64,000 nt of DNA from Flavobacterium luteum (GCF_008806775.1 NZ_WAEM01000003.1:361017-425016); one strand, 5' to 3'. Positions 32,833 to 43,140 are shown, numbered from the stretch's first letter. The notes: generated by a model not told the origin, from the letters alone. Made by a program: numbers and translations.

Positions 32833-33786
32833 ATGGAATATTTAGATTTTGAGCTTCCCATAAAAGAATTAGAAGACCAACTAGAAAAATGTCAAGCAAT
32901 TGGTCAGGAATCTAATATCGATGTTACCAATACGTGCAAACAAATAGAAAAAAAACTAGAAGATACTAAGAAAAAAATATACAAAAATCTTACGGCATGG
33001 CAACGCGTTCAGTTGTCACGTCATCCTAATAGACCTTATACGTTAGAACACATTACTAATTTAACAAAAGGAACTTTTTTAGAGCTTTTTGGCGATAGAA
33101 GTTTTAAAGACGATAAGGCTATGGTTGGTGGCTTAGGAAAAATTGATGGGCAATCGTTTATGATTGTCGGTCAACAAAAAGGGATTAATATGAAAATGCG
33201 TCAGTTGCGTAATTTCGGAATGGCAAATCCTGAAGGTTATAGAAAAGCGTTGCGATTGATGAAAATGGCTGAAAAATTCAATATCCCTGTTCTTACCTTA
33301 ATCGATACACCAGGAGCATATCCTGGACTTGAAGCTGAGGAGAGAGGTCAAGGAGAGGCTATTGCCAGAAACATTTTTGAAATGTGCCGACTTAAAACTC
33401 CAATTATCTCAGTGATTGTAGGAGAAGGCGCTTCGGGGGGTGCTTTAGGAATTGGCGTTGGGGATAGAGTTTTAATGATGGAAAACACTTGGTATTCAGT
33501 AATTTCGCCTGAATCATGTTCCTCTATTCTTTGGAAAAGTTGGGAATATAAAGAACAAGCTGCAGAAGCTTTAAAACTGACCTCTGCCGATATGAAAAAA
33601 CAAAAATTAGTTGACGATATTATTCCAGAACCATTAGGAGGAGCGCATTATGATAAAGAAACTACTTTTAAAACGGTGCAACAATATATCATGAAATCAT
33701 ATAATGAATTAAAAGATTTATCAACAACAGAATTAGTGGCCCAGAGGATGGATAAATACTGTAAAATGGGCGAATTCAAAGAGTAA
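32833..33786 (+). CDS. accA: Acetyl-CoA carboxylase carboxyltransferase subunit alpha
   Basis: A 317-residue crotonase-fold subunit that, with AccD, moves the carboxyl group from biotin to acetyl-CoA to make malonyl-CoA for fatty acid synthesis. The N-terminal helix pair is followed by [19 protein letters not shown] and then [19 protein letters not shown]. The active-site region is [27 protein letters not shown] with [19 protein letters not shown]. The length is normal. It is probably monocistronic, with its own promoter and terminator. Confidence 0.95.
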   Translation: MEYLDFELPIKELEDQLEKCQAIGQESNIDVTNTCKQIEKKLEDTKKKIYKNLTAWQRVQLSRHPNRPYTLEHITNLTKGTFLELFGDRSFKDDKAMVGGLGKIDGQSFMIVGQQKGINMKMRQLRNFGMANPEGYRKALRLMKMAEKFNIPVLTLIDTPGAYPGLEAEERGQGEAIARNIFEMCRLKTPIISVIVGEGASGGALGIGVGDRVLMMENTWYSVISPESCSSILWKSWEYKEQAAEALKLTSADMKKQKLVDDIIPEPLGGAHYDKETTFKTVQQYIMKSYNELKDLSTTELVAQRMDKYCKMGEFKE

Positions 33787-33806
33787 AATCTTACAAAAGA
33801 GTGTTA

Positions 33807-33839
33807 AATCCGAAGCCTTATCGCTTCGGATTTTTTTTG
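33807..33839 (+). terminator. Terminator after accA
   Basis: AATCCGAAG pairs with CTTCGGATT, followed by a run of eight T. Confidence 0.85.
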
Positions 33840-33926
33840 AGTTATAAACAAAAAATAGTGATTTATCAACATCTATTTCTAATAACTCTAATTCCTAATT
33901 TTTTATTTTTTAGCTACATTCGCAAC

Positions 33927-35471
33927 ATGGAAAATTTCAGAAACATAAGCCCAATAAAAGTAGATAAAACTACCATTATCAATTTAGAGAAAGGCAAATT
34001 ACCTCCACAAGTACTAGATCTTGAGGAAGCAGTTCTTGGCGCTATGATGATTGATAAAAAGGGAGTAGATGAAGTTATCGATATTCTTCAATCGGACGCA
34101 TTTTATAAAGACGCACATAAACATATTTTTGAAGCGATTGTTCAGTTATTCACAGATACACAGCCTATTGACTTATTAACAGTATCGGCTCAACTTAAAA
34201 AGAATGCAAAATTAGAATTGGCAGGAGGCGATTTTTATCTCATTCAGCTTACTCAAAAAATATCATCCTCTGCACATATTGAGTTTCATTCCCGAATTAT
34301 TTTACAAAAATACATTCAACGCAGTTTAATTCGAATATCCTCAGAAATTATCGAAGAGTCTTATGATGAAACTACAGATGTTTTCGATTTATTAGACAAA
34401 GCCGAATCTAAATTGTACGAAGTAACACAAGGAAATATTAAACGAAGCTCAGAGACAGCTCAAAGTTTAGTTATCCAAGCCAAAAAACGTATCGAAGAAA
34501 TTGCTGGAAAAGAGGGTTTAAGCGGAATTGCAACTGGTTTTGAAAAATTAGATAAAATTACATCGGGTTGGCAACCAAGCGATTTAATAATCATTGCAGC
34601 GCGACCTGGTATGGGTAAAACTGCTTTTGTGCTTTCAATGGCAAGAAATATTGCTATAGATTTTGGACATCCTGTAGCTTTATTTTCATTAGAGATGTCT
34701 TCTGTTCAATTAATTACCCGATTAATTTCCTCTGAAACGGGTTTGTCTTCTGAAAAATTAAGAACAGGTAAATTAGAAAAACACGAATGGGAACAGTTGA
34801 GTATAAAAGTAAAAAATTTAGAAAAAGCACCCCTTTTTATTGATGATACTCCTTCATTATCAATATTCGATTTAAGAGCAAAATCAAGACGATTAGCTTC
34901 TCAACATGGAATAAAATTAATAATCGTCGACTATTTACAATTAATGACCGCTGGCGGAAACGGAAAAGGAGGCGGAAATAGAGAACAAGAAATTTCTACC
35001 ATTTCAAGAAATTTAAAAGCCTTAGCTAAAGAATTAGGTGTTCCTGTAATAGCTTTGTCGCAATTATCTCGTGCAGTAGAAACACGTGGTTCTAGCAAAA
35101 GACCCTTACTTTCTGATCTTCGTGAATCTGGAGCGATTGAGCAAGATGCCGATATTGTATCATTTATATACAGACCAGAATATTACAAAATTGATGAATG
35201 GGATGACGACGAACAATCGCCAACTCAAGGTCAAGCTGAATTTATTATTGCCAAACATAGAAACGGTTCCTTAGAAAATATCCGATTGAAGTTTATTGGA
35301 AATCTTGGTAAATTTGACAATCTTGACGATTATGGAGGAAGTTATGATGACCTTCCTTCAAAAATGAATCATGAAGACAATCCATTTACTACAAAAAATC
35401 TTCCTTCGCCAAACGAAGCTTTTGGGAGTAATATAAATTCTCAAGATGATGAGAGCGATGTCCCTTTTTAA
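33927..35471 (+). CDS. dnaB: Replicative DNA helicase
   Basis: A 514-residue hexameric 5'-3' helicase of the replication fork. The N-terminal domain (about 20-125: PPQVLDLEEAVLGAMMIDKKG) is followed by a linker and a RecA-like C-terminal domain with Walker A AARPGMGKTAF, FSLEMSSVQLITRL, Walker B LIIVDYLQLM, ALSQLSRAVETRG and the Arg finger region LSDLRESGAIEQDADIVSF. The start at 33927 (MENFRNISPIKVD) is chosen because the longer frame from 33801 crosses the accA terminator. A shorter paralogue lies at 50503-51387. Confidence 0.96.
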   Translation: MENFRNISPIKVDKTTIINLEKGKLPPQVLDLEEAVLGAMMIDKKGVDEVIDILQSDAFYKDAHKHIFEAIVQLFTDTQPIDLLTVSAQLKKNAKLELAGGDFYLIQLTQKISSSAHIEFHSRIILQKYIQRSLIRISSEIIEESYDETTDVFDLLDKAESKLYEVTQGNIKRSSETAQSLVIQAKKRIEEIAGKEGLSGIATGFEKLDKITSGWQPSDLIIIAARPGMGKTAFVLSMARNIAIDFGHPVALFSLEMSSVQLITRLISSETGLSSEKLRTGKLEKHEWEQLSIKVKNLEKAPLFIDDTPSLSIFDLRAKSRRLASQHGIKLIIVDYLQLMTAGGNGKGGGNREQEISTISRNLKALAKELGVPVIALSQLSRAVETRGSSKRPLLSDLRESGAIEQDADIVSFIYRPEYYKIDEWDDDEQSPTQGQAEFIIAKHRNGSLENIRLKFIGNLGKFDNLDDYGGSYDDLPSKMNHEDNPFTTKNLPSPNEAFGSNINSQDDESDVPF

Positions 35472-35484
35472 GCAATAAATAATT

Positions 35485-35516
35485 AAATTCCACCAATTGA
35501 GTGGATTTTTTTATGA
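35485..35516 (+). terminator. Terminator after dnaB
   Basis: ATTCCAC and GTGGATT flank a 7-base loop, followed by a T-run. Confidence 0.7.
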
Positions 35517-35538
35517 TTTCATTTACATATAAATCAAT

Positions 35539-35546
35539 TATCTTTG
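35539..35546 (+). promoter_or_regulatory. -7 promoter element
   Basis: TATCTTTG, 19 bases before the ATG at 35565. It overlaps the upstream in-frame start at 35544, which is therefore rejected. Confidence 0.6.
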
Positions 35547-35564
35547 AATAATAAAAACTTAAGA

Positions 35565-36827
35565 ATGCACATCAAAAAAATATTTTATTTGATATTATTT
35601 CTTGTTTCGTTTTCAGTAAAAGCCTCTTTTATTCTTTTGCCAATGGATGAAACAACTCAAAAAAATCATCTTAAAGCTTATGGTATTACCTATTGGTGTT
35701 TAGATAAACAATACAAAGCCAGTTGGTTATTAAATTACCGTGGAGGTTCTTTTTTATTACCCGATGCTCCTGAAATTAGAAAGGAATGTCAAATTCGTGG
35801 TGTTAGTTTTGAAATCATTTCTGATAGCGAACAAGAATCTATTTTACAAGAAATTTCAAGTCCTTCCCAAAACATGGATGCAGTAGTTTTAGAAAAAGCA
35901 CCTAAAATAGCAGTTTATACGCCAAAAGGAAAGCAACCTTGGGATGATGCAGTGACTATGGTTTTAACATATGCAGAAATTCCTTTTACGCCCATATATG
36001 ATGAAGAAGTTTTAACGGATCAATTGCTGTTGTATGATTGGTTGCACTTGCATCATGAAGATTTTACAGGTCAATATGGAAAATTTTTTGCGATTTATAG
36101 AAATGCGCCATGGTATATTGAACAGAAAAAACAAGCTGAAGTATTGGCGACAAAATTGGGCTATAAAAAAGTTTCTGAAGAAAAATTAGCCGTGGCCAAA
36201 AAAATAAGAGACTTTGTTATTGGTGGAGGCTTCATGTTTGCCATGTGTTCAGCTACTGATAGTTTTGATATTGCTTTATCTGCGGAAGGTGTTGACATTT
36301 GTGAATCTATGTTTGACGGAGATGAAAGTGAAGCCAATTATCAAACTAAAATAGATTATACAAAAACATTTGCTTTCAAAAACTTTACACTGGATAGAAA
36401 GCCCGAACACTATGAGTTTTCTGATATTGACATGACTGAAAAACGCCGAATTCCCTTTGAAAAAGATTATTTTACTCTTATGGATTTTTCGGCAAAATGG
36501 GATCCAATTCCAAGTATGTTGTGCCAAAATCATACTCAGCTTATTAAAGGCTTTATGGGACAAACTACAGCGTACGAGTTAGAGTTAATTAAATCTAATA
36601 TCCTAGTAATGGGGACTTGCGAACTAAATGGTGAAGCTCGATATATTCACGGACAAAAAGGAAAAGGAATGTTTACTTATTATGGTGGTCATGATCCAGA
36701 GGATTATCAGCATCGAGTAGGAGATGAACCCACTGTACTAGATTTGCACCCTAACTCCCCTGGTTTCCGATTGATTTTAAATAACGTTTTATTTCCAGCT
36801 GCTAGAAAGAAGAAATTAAAAACATAG
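35565..36827 (+). CDS. Exported protein with glutamine-amidotransferase-like fold, function unknown
   Basis: A 420-residue protein with a signal peptide (MHIKKIFYLILFLVSFSVKA). Homologues in Flavobacteria are often called asparagine synthetase B, but no ATP-pyrophosphatase motif is visible. Instead KIAVYTPKGKQPWDDAVTMVLTYAEIPF is followed by IRDFVIGGGFMFAMCSATDSFDIAL, in which GGGFMFAMC looks like the nucleophile elbow of class I amidotransferase-like (ThuA/DJ-1) domains. FTYYGGHDPEDYQHRVGDEP near the end could hold the His. It is exported, so a cytosolic synthetase role is improbable. The substrate is unknown. Confidence 0.65.
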   Translation: MHIKKIFYLILFLVSFSVKASFILLPMDETTQKNHLKAYGITYWCLDKQYKASWLLNYRGGSFLLPDAPEIRKECQIRGVSFEIISDSEQESILQEISSPSQNMDAVVLEKAPKIAVYTPKGKQPWDDAVTMVLTYAEIPFTPIYDEEVLTDQLLLYDWLHLHHEDFTGQYGKFFAIYRNAPWYIEQKKQAEVLATKLGYKKVSEEKLAVAKKIRDFVIGGGFMFAMCSATDSFDIALSAEGVDICESMFDGDESEANYQTKIDYTKTFAFKNFTLDRKPEHYEFSDIDMTEKRRIPFEKDYFTLMDFSAKWDPIPSMLCQNHTQLIKGFMGQTTAYELELIKSNILVMGTCELNGEARYIHGQKGKGMFTYYGGHDPEDYQHRVGDEPTVLDLHPNSPGFRLILNNVLFPAARKKKLKT

Positions 36828-36906
36828 GAAAAAATGTCTATAAACGATTATTATTATCCTTTTGTCCAAAATTTTAAACAATTATTTTATATTTTGTTTT
36901 TTTAAT

Positions 36907-36914
36907 TAACTTTG
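36907..36914 (+). promoter_or_regulatory. -7 promoter element upstream of the DUF1566-like gene
   Basis: TAACTTTG matches TAnnTTTG. It would give a leader of about 90 bases. The rest of the 180-base gap shows no other structure. Confidence 0.45.
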
Positions 36915-37007
36915 CAAAATAAATTAAATCACTTATTTTTATTTACTTAAGTAAATGAAAACGAGATAGCTGATAAGCCCAACCAGTTTGTATTTAATAA
37001 TAAAACG

Positions 37008-37856
37008 ATGAAAAAAAGAAACCCAAATCTATTGTTATTATTTTTTTTGTTTGTGTCATTTATTACAAATGCACAAGTAGGGATAAATACAACTACACCA
37101 AATGCACAACTTGAAATTACATCAAGTAATCAGGCAACGCCTAATAATACTGATGGTATTCTGATTCCAAAAATAGATGCTTTTCCTGTTACAAATCCAA
37201 CAGCTGCTCAGCAAGGGATGATGGTTTATTTGACTACTACAATTGGATTAAATCCACCTGGATTTTATTATTGGGATAATACTGGAACACCGAGTTGGAA
37301 ATCTGTTGGGGGCTCTGGATCAGGTTCAAGCTCGTCTGGCCACTATATAGGTGAATTATTTGAGGGAGGAATTATTGTTGCTGTTTGGAAAGAATCTGGA
37401 GTAGAACATGGACTAATTGCTTCTTTAACAGATATTGGAAAAGCAGCAGTAGGGCCATTTCAATTTAATGTTCCTTGGACATCAGCTGCGTTTACTTCTA
37501 CAGTAGTACCAGCCCCTTTTGCTACGAATACTGTAGATGGACAGACAAATACAAGCGCTATAATTGCACAAAATAGTAATGCAGCAGATACAGCGGCCAC
37601 ATTGTGTGATCAATATTCTAATTCTGGATACAATGATTGGTACTTGCCTTCTTATTATGAATTAGACCTTTGCTATAATGCAGCATTTTTGGTAAATAAG
37701 GTTTTAGGAGTTAATGGGTTTAGATTGGGTGGATATTGGAGTTCTACGGAATTAAGTTCAACTAATGTCCTTTTAACCTATTTTCAACAAGGATATGCTA
37801 CACCTGGCGCAACTAAAGGTAATGGTTTTTTTGTTCGTGCAGTAAGAAGATTTTAG
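37008..37856 (+). CDS. Exported protein with DUF1566-like (Lcl) C-terminal domain
   Basis: A 282-residue protein with a signal peptide (LLLFFLFVSFITNAQ). It begins VGINTTTPNAQLEITSSN, the start repeat typical of Bacteroidota surface proteins, and has a Ser/Gly linker near residue 105. The C-terminal domain contains YIGELFEGGIIVAVWKES, NDWYLPSYYELDLCYN, LGGYWSSTE and FFVRAVRRF, which is the DUF1566/Lcl fold resembling C-type-lectin-like domains. Probably surface-exposed; the ligand is unknown. It has no type IX sorting domain. Confidence 0.75.
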   Translation: MKKRNPNLLLLFFLFVSFITNAQVGINTTTPNAQLEITSSNQATPNNTDGILIPKIDAFPVTNPTAAQQGMMVYLTTTIGLNPPGFYYWDNTGTPSWKSVGGSGSGSSSSGHYIGELFEGGIIVAVWKESGVEHGLIASLTDIGKAAVGPFQFNVPWTSAAFTSTVVPAPFATNTVDGQTNTSAIIAQNSNAADTAATLCDQYSNSGYNDWYLPSYYELDLCYNAAFLVNKVLGVNGFRLGGYWSSTELSSTNVLLTYFQQGYATPGATKGNGFFVRAVRRF

Positions 37857-37870
37857 GTTATACTAATTAT

Positions 37871-38572
37871 CTATATCAAAATATCGCTTTCTAAATCTGA
37901 TTTTTCTATTTCAAAATCAAAACCAAGACGTTTAACGAGTTCAATCACTAAATTTTTATACCAGTTTTCTGATTTGGGATGAATATAGATTTTTTCAATA
38001 AGTTTCTTGATATCCACATCTATTTTCAATCCGTTATCTATTGTCAAATTGTGTGAAGTTACATCAGAAATGATTCGAATTTCCCGTTCATATTGAAAAC
38101 TTTTCCGCTTAAACAAAAACGGAAAAAAAGTATTGTTAAAAGGAATGTATTCTTTTTTATAATCAATATAATTCACTTCGCCTATGTGCTGGTCATAGTT
38201 AATTTCAGGAGCCAGTGCTTCTTGTAAGCGACCTAAAGTAGACTGAATGGCCAAACCTTCACTTTTTTGGGTAAAAATTTGCCACATTGCAAAGGATTCA
38301 TATTCGTTAATGTGCCAACTACTAATAACTACATTTTTTCTGTGGGTTTTGTAATAATCTAAAAAGTCAGGATTGTTGACTGAAAGTTTTTTGATTTCTT
38401 CAAAAGTAGGCTCGCTGAAAGTGCCTTCGTATTGATCTTCAAATTTATCAGAACGCGACATAAATAGTTTTCTGTACAACAACAAATCGACAAATTTTGA
38501 CAAGTCCAAATACTTCCAAACAATGGTATTTGGGTCTTTAGGTTGCTTGATTTTTTTATCACTAATGTACAT
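37871..38572 (-). CDS. DUF2971 domain protein
   Basis: A 233-residue cytosolic protein. DUF2971 features are VWKYLDLSKFVDLLLYRKLF near the start, LFMSRSDKFEDQYEGTFSEPT, then SSWHINEYESFAMWQIFTQKSEGLAIQST, and KSFQYEREIRIISD. The family function is not established; some members occur near defence or toxin loci. Here it is the last gene of the DUF4199-glycosyltransferase-phosphomutase-ABC operon, 10 bases after the ABC exporter gene. Confidence 0.8.
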   Translation of the reverse strand: MYISDKKIKQPKDPNTIVWKYLDLSKFVDLLLYRKLFMSRSDKFEDQYEGTFSEPTFEEIKKLSVNNPDFLDYYKTHRKNVVISSWHINEYESFAMWQIFTQKSEGLAIQSTLGRLQEALAPEINYDQHIGEVNYIDYKKEYIPFNNTFFPFLFKRKSFQYEREIRIISDVTSHNLTIDNGLKIDVDIKKLIEKIYIHPKSENWYKNLVIELVKRLGFDFEIEKSDLESDILI

Positions 38573-38582
38573 TTCAAATCAT

Positions 38583-40412
38583 TTAGGATTCAAACGACTG
38601 CATCGAAACTAATTTATGGTAGGTTCCGTTTAAAGCAATTAATTGTTCGTGACTACCTTGTTCCACTATTTTTCCTTTTTGCATCACTACAATCACATCT
38701 GCTTTTTGAATCGTCGAAAGCCGGTGTGCAATTACAATTGAAGTTCTGTTTTGCATCATATTTTCTAGCGCTAGTTGAACTAGTTTTTCACTTTCAGTAT
38801 CCAATGCCGATGTTGCTTCATCCAAAATCATAATCGGAGGATTTTTTAAAACCGCTCGGGCAATACTCAATCGTTGCTTTTGTCCACCTGATAATTTGTT
38901 GCCACTGTCTCCAATATTGGTGTAAATTCCGTTTGGTAAATCTTTGACAAATTCGAAGGCATTAGCAATTTTTAAAGCTTCAATAATTTCTTCATCAGAC
39001 GCGTCTAATTTCCCAAGAGAAATATTTGCTTTTATGGTATCGTTAAATAAAATACTATCTTGTGTAACCAATCCCATTAATCCCCGAAGAGATTGCAGAT
39101 TTAAGTTTTTGATATCTATACCGTCAATAGATATTTGACCTTCGTTTACATCATAAAATCGAGTCAACAAATTGGCAATAGTGCTTTTGCCACTACCTGA
39201 TTGTCCAACTAGCGCAACTGTTTGTCCTTTATTTACATTTAAAGAAAAGTCTTTTAAAACGGTTTCATCTTCGTATTTAAAATTGATGTTTTTAATACTG
39301 ATTGTGTCATTAAAGGTGTCTTTTTCCAGAGCATCAATTTTGCTAATAATAGGATTTTCTTGTTCTAAAATTTCTAAAACGCGTTCGGCAGCAGCATTTC
39401 CTCTTTTAATACTATATGAAGCTTTAGATATTGATTTTGCAGGAGTTAAAATATTATAAGCCAATCCCATATAGGCTATAAATGAAGCGCCATTCAATGT
39501 TTTTTCTATTAAAACCATGTGTCCGCCATACCAAAGCAAAATAGCAATTACCATAATTCCCATAAACTCACTTATAGGTGAGGCTAGATTTTGACGGTTG
39601 CTAATACTGTTTGATAAATTAAAAAAACGACTGGTTGATTCTTGAAATACGGTATTAAAATAATTTTCGGAGTTGTATCCTTTTACTACTTTTAATCCCC
39701 CCAAAGTTTCTTCAATAGTAGATAAAAAAGTACCTTGTTCCTGTTGGGCTCTTGTAGATTGCTTCTTTAGTCGTTTTCCAATTACCGATATCACATAGCC
39801 TGAAAGAGGAATAAAAACAAATACAAATAGAGTCAATTTTATACTTATTGTAAACATCATAACTATTGTAAAAATGATAGTCAAGGGTTCTTTTACTATA
39901 AGTTCAAGTATAGAAAGGAAAGAAGTTTGTACTTCGTTTACATCACCAGCTATCCTAGATATGGTATCTCCTTTTCTTTTTTCCGAAAAAAAGGCAAGAG
40001 GCAATTCTAGTGTTTTTTTGTACATGGCATTTCGCATGTCTCTTAAAATTCCGTTTCTTAAAAAAGTAATAAAAAACATGGCGAGGTAATCGCATAAATT
40101 TTTCAATAAAAAAATCGAAATAATAACAAAAACCATTATTGATAAAGTATATCCAATTCCGAAATTATCAGTAGAATTGGTAATAAAATAACTCAAATAG
40201 TTTTCTAGATAGTCTTTAATTGAAAGTATTCCTTCCCAAACTGGCGCAGATGTATTTCTTTTTGTCTGGTCAAACAATACCTGCATCATAGGTATTAAAG
40301 CCATAAAAGAAAGCGTACTGAATAAGGCGTACAGTATATTGAAAAAAATGTTTAAATATGCGTATTTTTTATAAGGTAATATATAAGGAAATAACTTTTT
40401 AAAATTGTTCAT
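38583..40412 (-). CDS. ABC exporter, fused permease and ATPase (MsbA-like)
   Basis: A 609-residue half-transporter that works as a homodimer. Six transmembrane segments lie in the first 330 residues (LNIFFNILYALFSTLSFMALIP and later pairs). The nucleotide domain has Walker A ALVGQSGSGKST, the Q-loop VTQDSILFNDT, the signature NKLSGGQKQRLSIARA, Walker B PIMILDEATSALD and the switch His in VIAHRLSTI. MsbA flips lipid A; other lipid or drug exporters look the same. The start codon overlaps the phosphomutase stop as TAATG. Confidence 0.9.
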   Translation of the reverse strand: MNNFKKLFPYILPYKKYAYLNIFFNILYALFSTLSFMALIPMMQVLFDQTKRNTSAPVWEGILSIKDYLENYLSYFITNSTDNFGIGYTLSIMVFVIISIFLLKNLCDYLAMFFITFLRNGILRDMRNAMYKKTLELPLAFFSEKRKGDTISRIAGDVNEVQTSFLSILELIVKEPLTIIFTIVMMFTISIKLTLFVFVFIPLSGYVISVIGKRLKKQSTRAQQEQGTFLSTIEETLGGLKVVKGYNSENYFNTVFQESTSRFFNLSNSISNRQNLASPISEFMGIMVIAILLWYGGHMVLIEKTLNGASFIAYMGLAYNILTPAKSISKASYSIKRGNAAAERVLEILEQENPIISKIDALEKDTFNDTISIKNINFKYEDETVLKDFSLNVNKGQTVALVGQSGSGKSTIANLLTRFYDVNEGQISIDGIDIKNLNLQSLRGLMGLVTQDSILFNDTIKANISLGKLDASDEEIIEALKIANAFEFVKDLPNGIYTNIGDSGNKLSGGQKQRLSIARAVLKNPPIMILDEATSALDTESEKLVQLALENMMQNRTSIVIAHRLSTIQKADVIVVMQKGKIVEQGSHEQLIALNGTYHKLVSMQSFES

Positions 40413-42139
40413 TAAATGATTTTTAAATCTAGCAGGATATTTTTTATTTTTTCATCTAGATAAGACTCGACTTCTGGAACATGATTTACGGAATCTAATT
40501 TGGCATTTACACTTACGTAGAACTTTATTTTTGGTTCAGTGCCGCTTGGTCTTGCCGCGATTTTAGATCCATCCTCTGTGTAATATATCAAAACGTCCGA
40601 TTTTGGCACATTCATAGTTTCTACTTCGCCTGATAAAAGATTTTTTGCTGTCGAATTTTTATAATCTTCAAGCATCACTACTCTTTGTCCGTTGATTTCT
40701 TTTACAGGATTTTCACGCATATCTACCATCATCTGATTGATTTGGGTTAAACCCTCAATTCCTTTTTTAGTCAACGAAACTAGGTGTTCTTTGTAAAATC
40801 CAAAGTCAACATACAATTGTAATAATGACGCATATACTGAGCTTCCATTAGCTTTAGCTTGCGCTGCAATTTCGCAAACTAATAAAGTTGCAGCAACCGC
40901 ATCTTTATCTCGAACAGCATCACCTACCATAAAACCAAAACTTTCCTCGCCGCCACCAATAAACTTAAGTTCAGGAAAATCTTTAATCATTTTAGCAATC
41001 CATTTAAAACCAGTCAAGCCAATTTTACATTCTACATTATAAGCAGTCGCTAATTCCATCATCATTGGAGTAGAAACTATTGTAGAACCTATAAATTGTT
41101 TTCCATCTATTTTCCCTGCTTTTTTCCATTGCTCTAATAAGAATGCAGTCATCAAAACCATGGTTTGATTTCCGTTAAGCAAAATCATTTTGCCTTGAGT
41201 GTTTCTTACCGCAACTCCAAGTCTGTCGCAATCTGGGTCGGTTCCTATAACAATATCTGCATTCAATTTATCTGCTAATGCCAAAGCCATCGTTAACGCT
41301 TCTGGTTCTTCTGGGTTTGGAGATACCACTGTTGGGAAATCGCCATTCGGGACAGCTTGTTCTGGAACAATATTCACATTAGTGTAACCCGCTTTTGATA
41401 ATGTTTCAGGAATAGCTTTTATAGATGTGCCATGTAAAGAAGTGAAAACAATATTTAAATTTTCCTTAGCAGTCTTTGATGTATTAAAACTGGCATTTTC
41501 AATAGTTGATTGTATAAAAGCTTGGTCAATAGCAAGGTCTATATATTCAATTAAATCCTCATTTGCCTGAAATTTAATTTCATTGTATTTTAGACTTTCA
41601 ATAACGTTAACAATAGCCGCATCTTGAGGGGGAACAATTTGTCCACCGTCTTCCCAATACACTTTATAACCATTATATTCTGGCGGATTATGCGAAGCCG
41701 TCAATACTATTCCGGCTTGACAACCCAAATATTTTAGAGCAAAACTCAACTCTGGAGTTGGTCGCATATCTGAAAATAAATACACTTTTATTCCATTTGC
41801 CGAAAAAACATCTGCTACTACTTTTGCTAATGTTTGGCTATTATGTCGGCAGTCAAAAGCTATAGCTACTTTTAATGCTTTTCCTGGAAAAAAATTGAGC
41901 ATATAATTAGAAAGACCTTGTGTGTTTTTTCCTAAAGTATATTTGTTAATACGGTTTGTTCCAACGCCCATTATGCCTCGCATTCCACCAGTTCCAAATT
42001 CTAGATTTTTATAGAAACTTTCTTCTAAATTTTTTGGAGAAGAAGTCATCATCTCTTTGATTTCGTCTTGTGTTTGTTTGTCAAAAGTTGGTGTTAACCA
42101 TTCGTTTACTGCGTTTAAAATGTTTTGTTTGATTTCCAT
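40412..42139 (-). CDS. Phosphoglucomutase/phosphomannomutase family enzyme
   Basis: A 575-residue alpha-D-phosphohexomutase of the PGM2-like type, which swaps phosphate between C1 and C6 of hexoses. The active-site Ser lies in GIVLTASHNPPEYNGYK, the Mg loop is GTDPDCDRLGV, the sugar loop is GGGEESFGFM and the phosphate loop is RPSGTEPKIKFY. N-terminal NLEFGTGGMRGIMGVGTNRINKYT is typical. It probably supplies hexose-1-phosphates for the envelope glycans handled by the neighbouring glycosyltransferase and exporter. Confidence 0.93.
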   Translation of the reverse strand: MEIKQNILNAVNEWLTPTFDKQTQDEIKEMMTSSPKNLEESFYKNLEFGTGGMRGIMGVGTNRINKYTLGKNTQGLSNYMLNFFPGKALKVAIAFDCRHNSQTLAKVVADVFSANGIKVYLFSDMRPTPELSFALKYLGCQAGIVLTASHNPPEYNGYKVYWEDGGQIVPPQDAAIVNVIESLKYNEIKFQANEDLIEYIDLAIDQAFIQSTIENASFNTSKTAKENLNIVFTSLHGTSIKAIPETLSKAGYTNVNIVPEQAVPNGDFPTVVSPNPEEPEALTMALALADKLNADIVIGTDPDCDRLGVAVRNTQGKMILLNGNQTMVLMTAFLLEQWKKAGKIDGKQFIGSTIVSTPMMMELATAYNVECKIGLTGFKWIAKMIKDFPELKFIGGGEESFGFMVGDAVRDKDAVAATLLVCEIAAQAKANGSSVYASLLQLYVDFGFYKEHLVSLTKKGIEGLTQINQMMVDMRENPVKEINGQRVVMLEDYKNSTAKNLLSGEVETMNVPKSDVLIYYTEDGSKIAARPSGTEPKIKFYVSVNAKLDSVNHVPEVESYLDEKIKNILLDLKII

Positions 42140-42183
42140 GATGTATGTTTTAATAAATCTAAAATTATTTCTATATGTTTAAT

Positions 42184-43137
42184 TTACTTTGTAGTTTCAC
42201 TTATTTTATACCTTTCCTCATTGTTTTTGGTTCTTAGAATAATCTCTCCTAAAAAACCAGCTAAAAATAATTGGGTTCCAATAATCATTGTAGTTAGCGA
42301 AATATAAAACCAAGGATTGTTAGTTACCAGCCCATAAGGCAAATCGTGATACAATTTATAAAGTTTCATAATACCAATAAATCCTGCTGAAAGAAATCCT
42401 ATTATAAACATTAAAGAACCTAAAGCGCCAAACAAATGCATGGGTCTTTTTCCGAAACGAGAAAGAAACCAAATGGTAATTAAATCTAGAAAACCATTTA
42501 TAAATCGATCCATACCAAATTTAGTTTCACCATATTTTCTAGGCTGATGAAGCACCACTTTTTCGCCAATTTTACCGAAACCAGCATTTTTAGCTAGAAC
42601 TGGAATATAGCGATGCATTTCTCCAGAAACTTCAATATTTTTTACAACTATATTTTTGTAGGCTTTTAATCCACAATTAAAATCATTTAGTTGAACACCA
42701 GAAGTTTTTCGGGCTGCCCAATTAAATAATTTAGAAGGGATATTTTTAGCAAAAACCGAATCGTAGCGTTTCTTTTTCCAACCTGAAACCAAATCAAATT
42801 TTTGATTGATAATCATATCATATAATTCCGGAATCTCGTTAGGACTGTCTTGCAAGTCAGCATCCATAGTAATAATAACGTCGCCTTGAGCTTTTGCAAA
42901 CCCTGCGTGTAAGGCTTGCGATTTTCCGAAATTTTTCAAGAAACGAATTCCTTTTACATTTGAATTTTCTATTGACAACTGTTCAATTATTGACCACGAT
43001 TTATCGGTACTTCCATCATCAATAAAGATAATTTCATATGAATAATTGTTGGCTTTCATTACAGTAAGAATCCAGTTTTGAAGTTCCTGTAACGACTCTT
43101 CTTCATTAAGAAGCGGAATTATGATAGATAAATTCAT
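42184..43137 (-). CDS. Family 2 glycosyltransferase (DPM1/ArnC-like) with two C-terminal TM segments
   Basis: A 317-residue GT-A transferase that probably moves a sugar onto polyprenyl phosphate. The catalytic part has SIIIPLLNEEESLQELQNWI, IIFIDDGSTDKSW, KNFGKSQALHAGFAKAQGD and the DxD-bearing VIITMDADLQDSP, then KKRYDSVFAK. Two transmembrane segments follow at about 232-255 and 270-295. This is the layout of GtrB/ArnC proteins. It is 3 bases after the DUF4199 gene and 44 bases before the phosphomutase gene. Confidence 0.9.
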   Translation of the reverse strand: MNLSIIIPLLNEEESLQELQNWILTVMKANNYSYEIIFIDDGSTDKSWSIIEQLSIENSNVKGIRFLKNFGKSQALHAGFAKAQGDVIITMDADLQDSPNEIPELYDMIINQKFDLVSGWKKKRYDSVFAKNIPSKLFNWAARKTSGVQLNDFNCGLKAYKNIVVKNIEVSGEMHRYIPVLAKNAGFGKIGEKVVLHQPRKYGETKFGMDRFINGFLDLITIWFLSRFGKRPMHLFGALGSLMFIIGFLSAGFIGIMKLYKLYHDLPYGLVTNNPWFYISLTTMIIGTQLFLAGFLGEIILRTKNNEERYKISETTK

Positions 43138-43140
43138 TAA

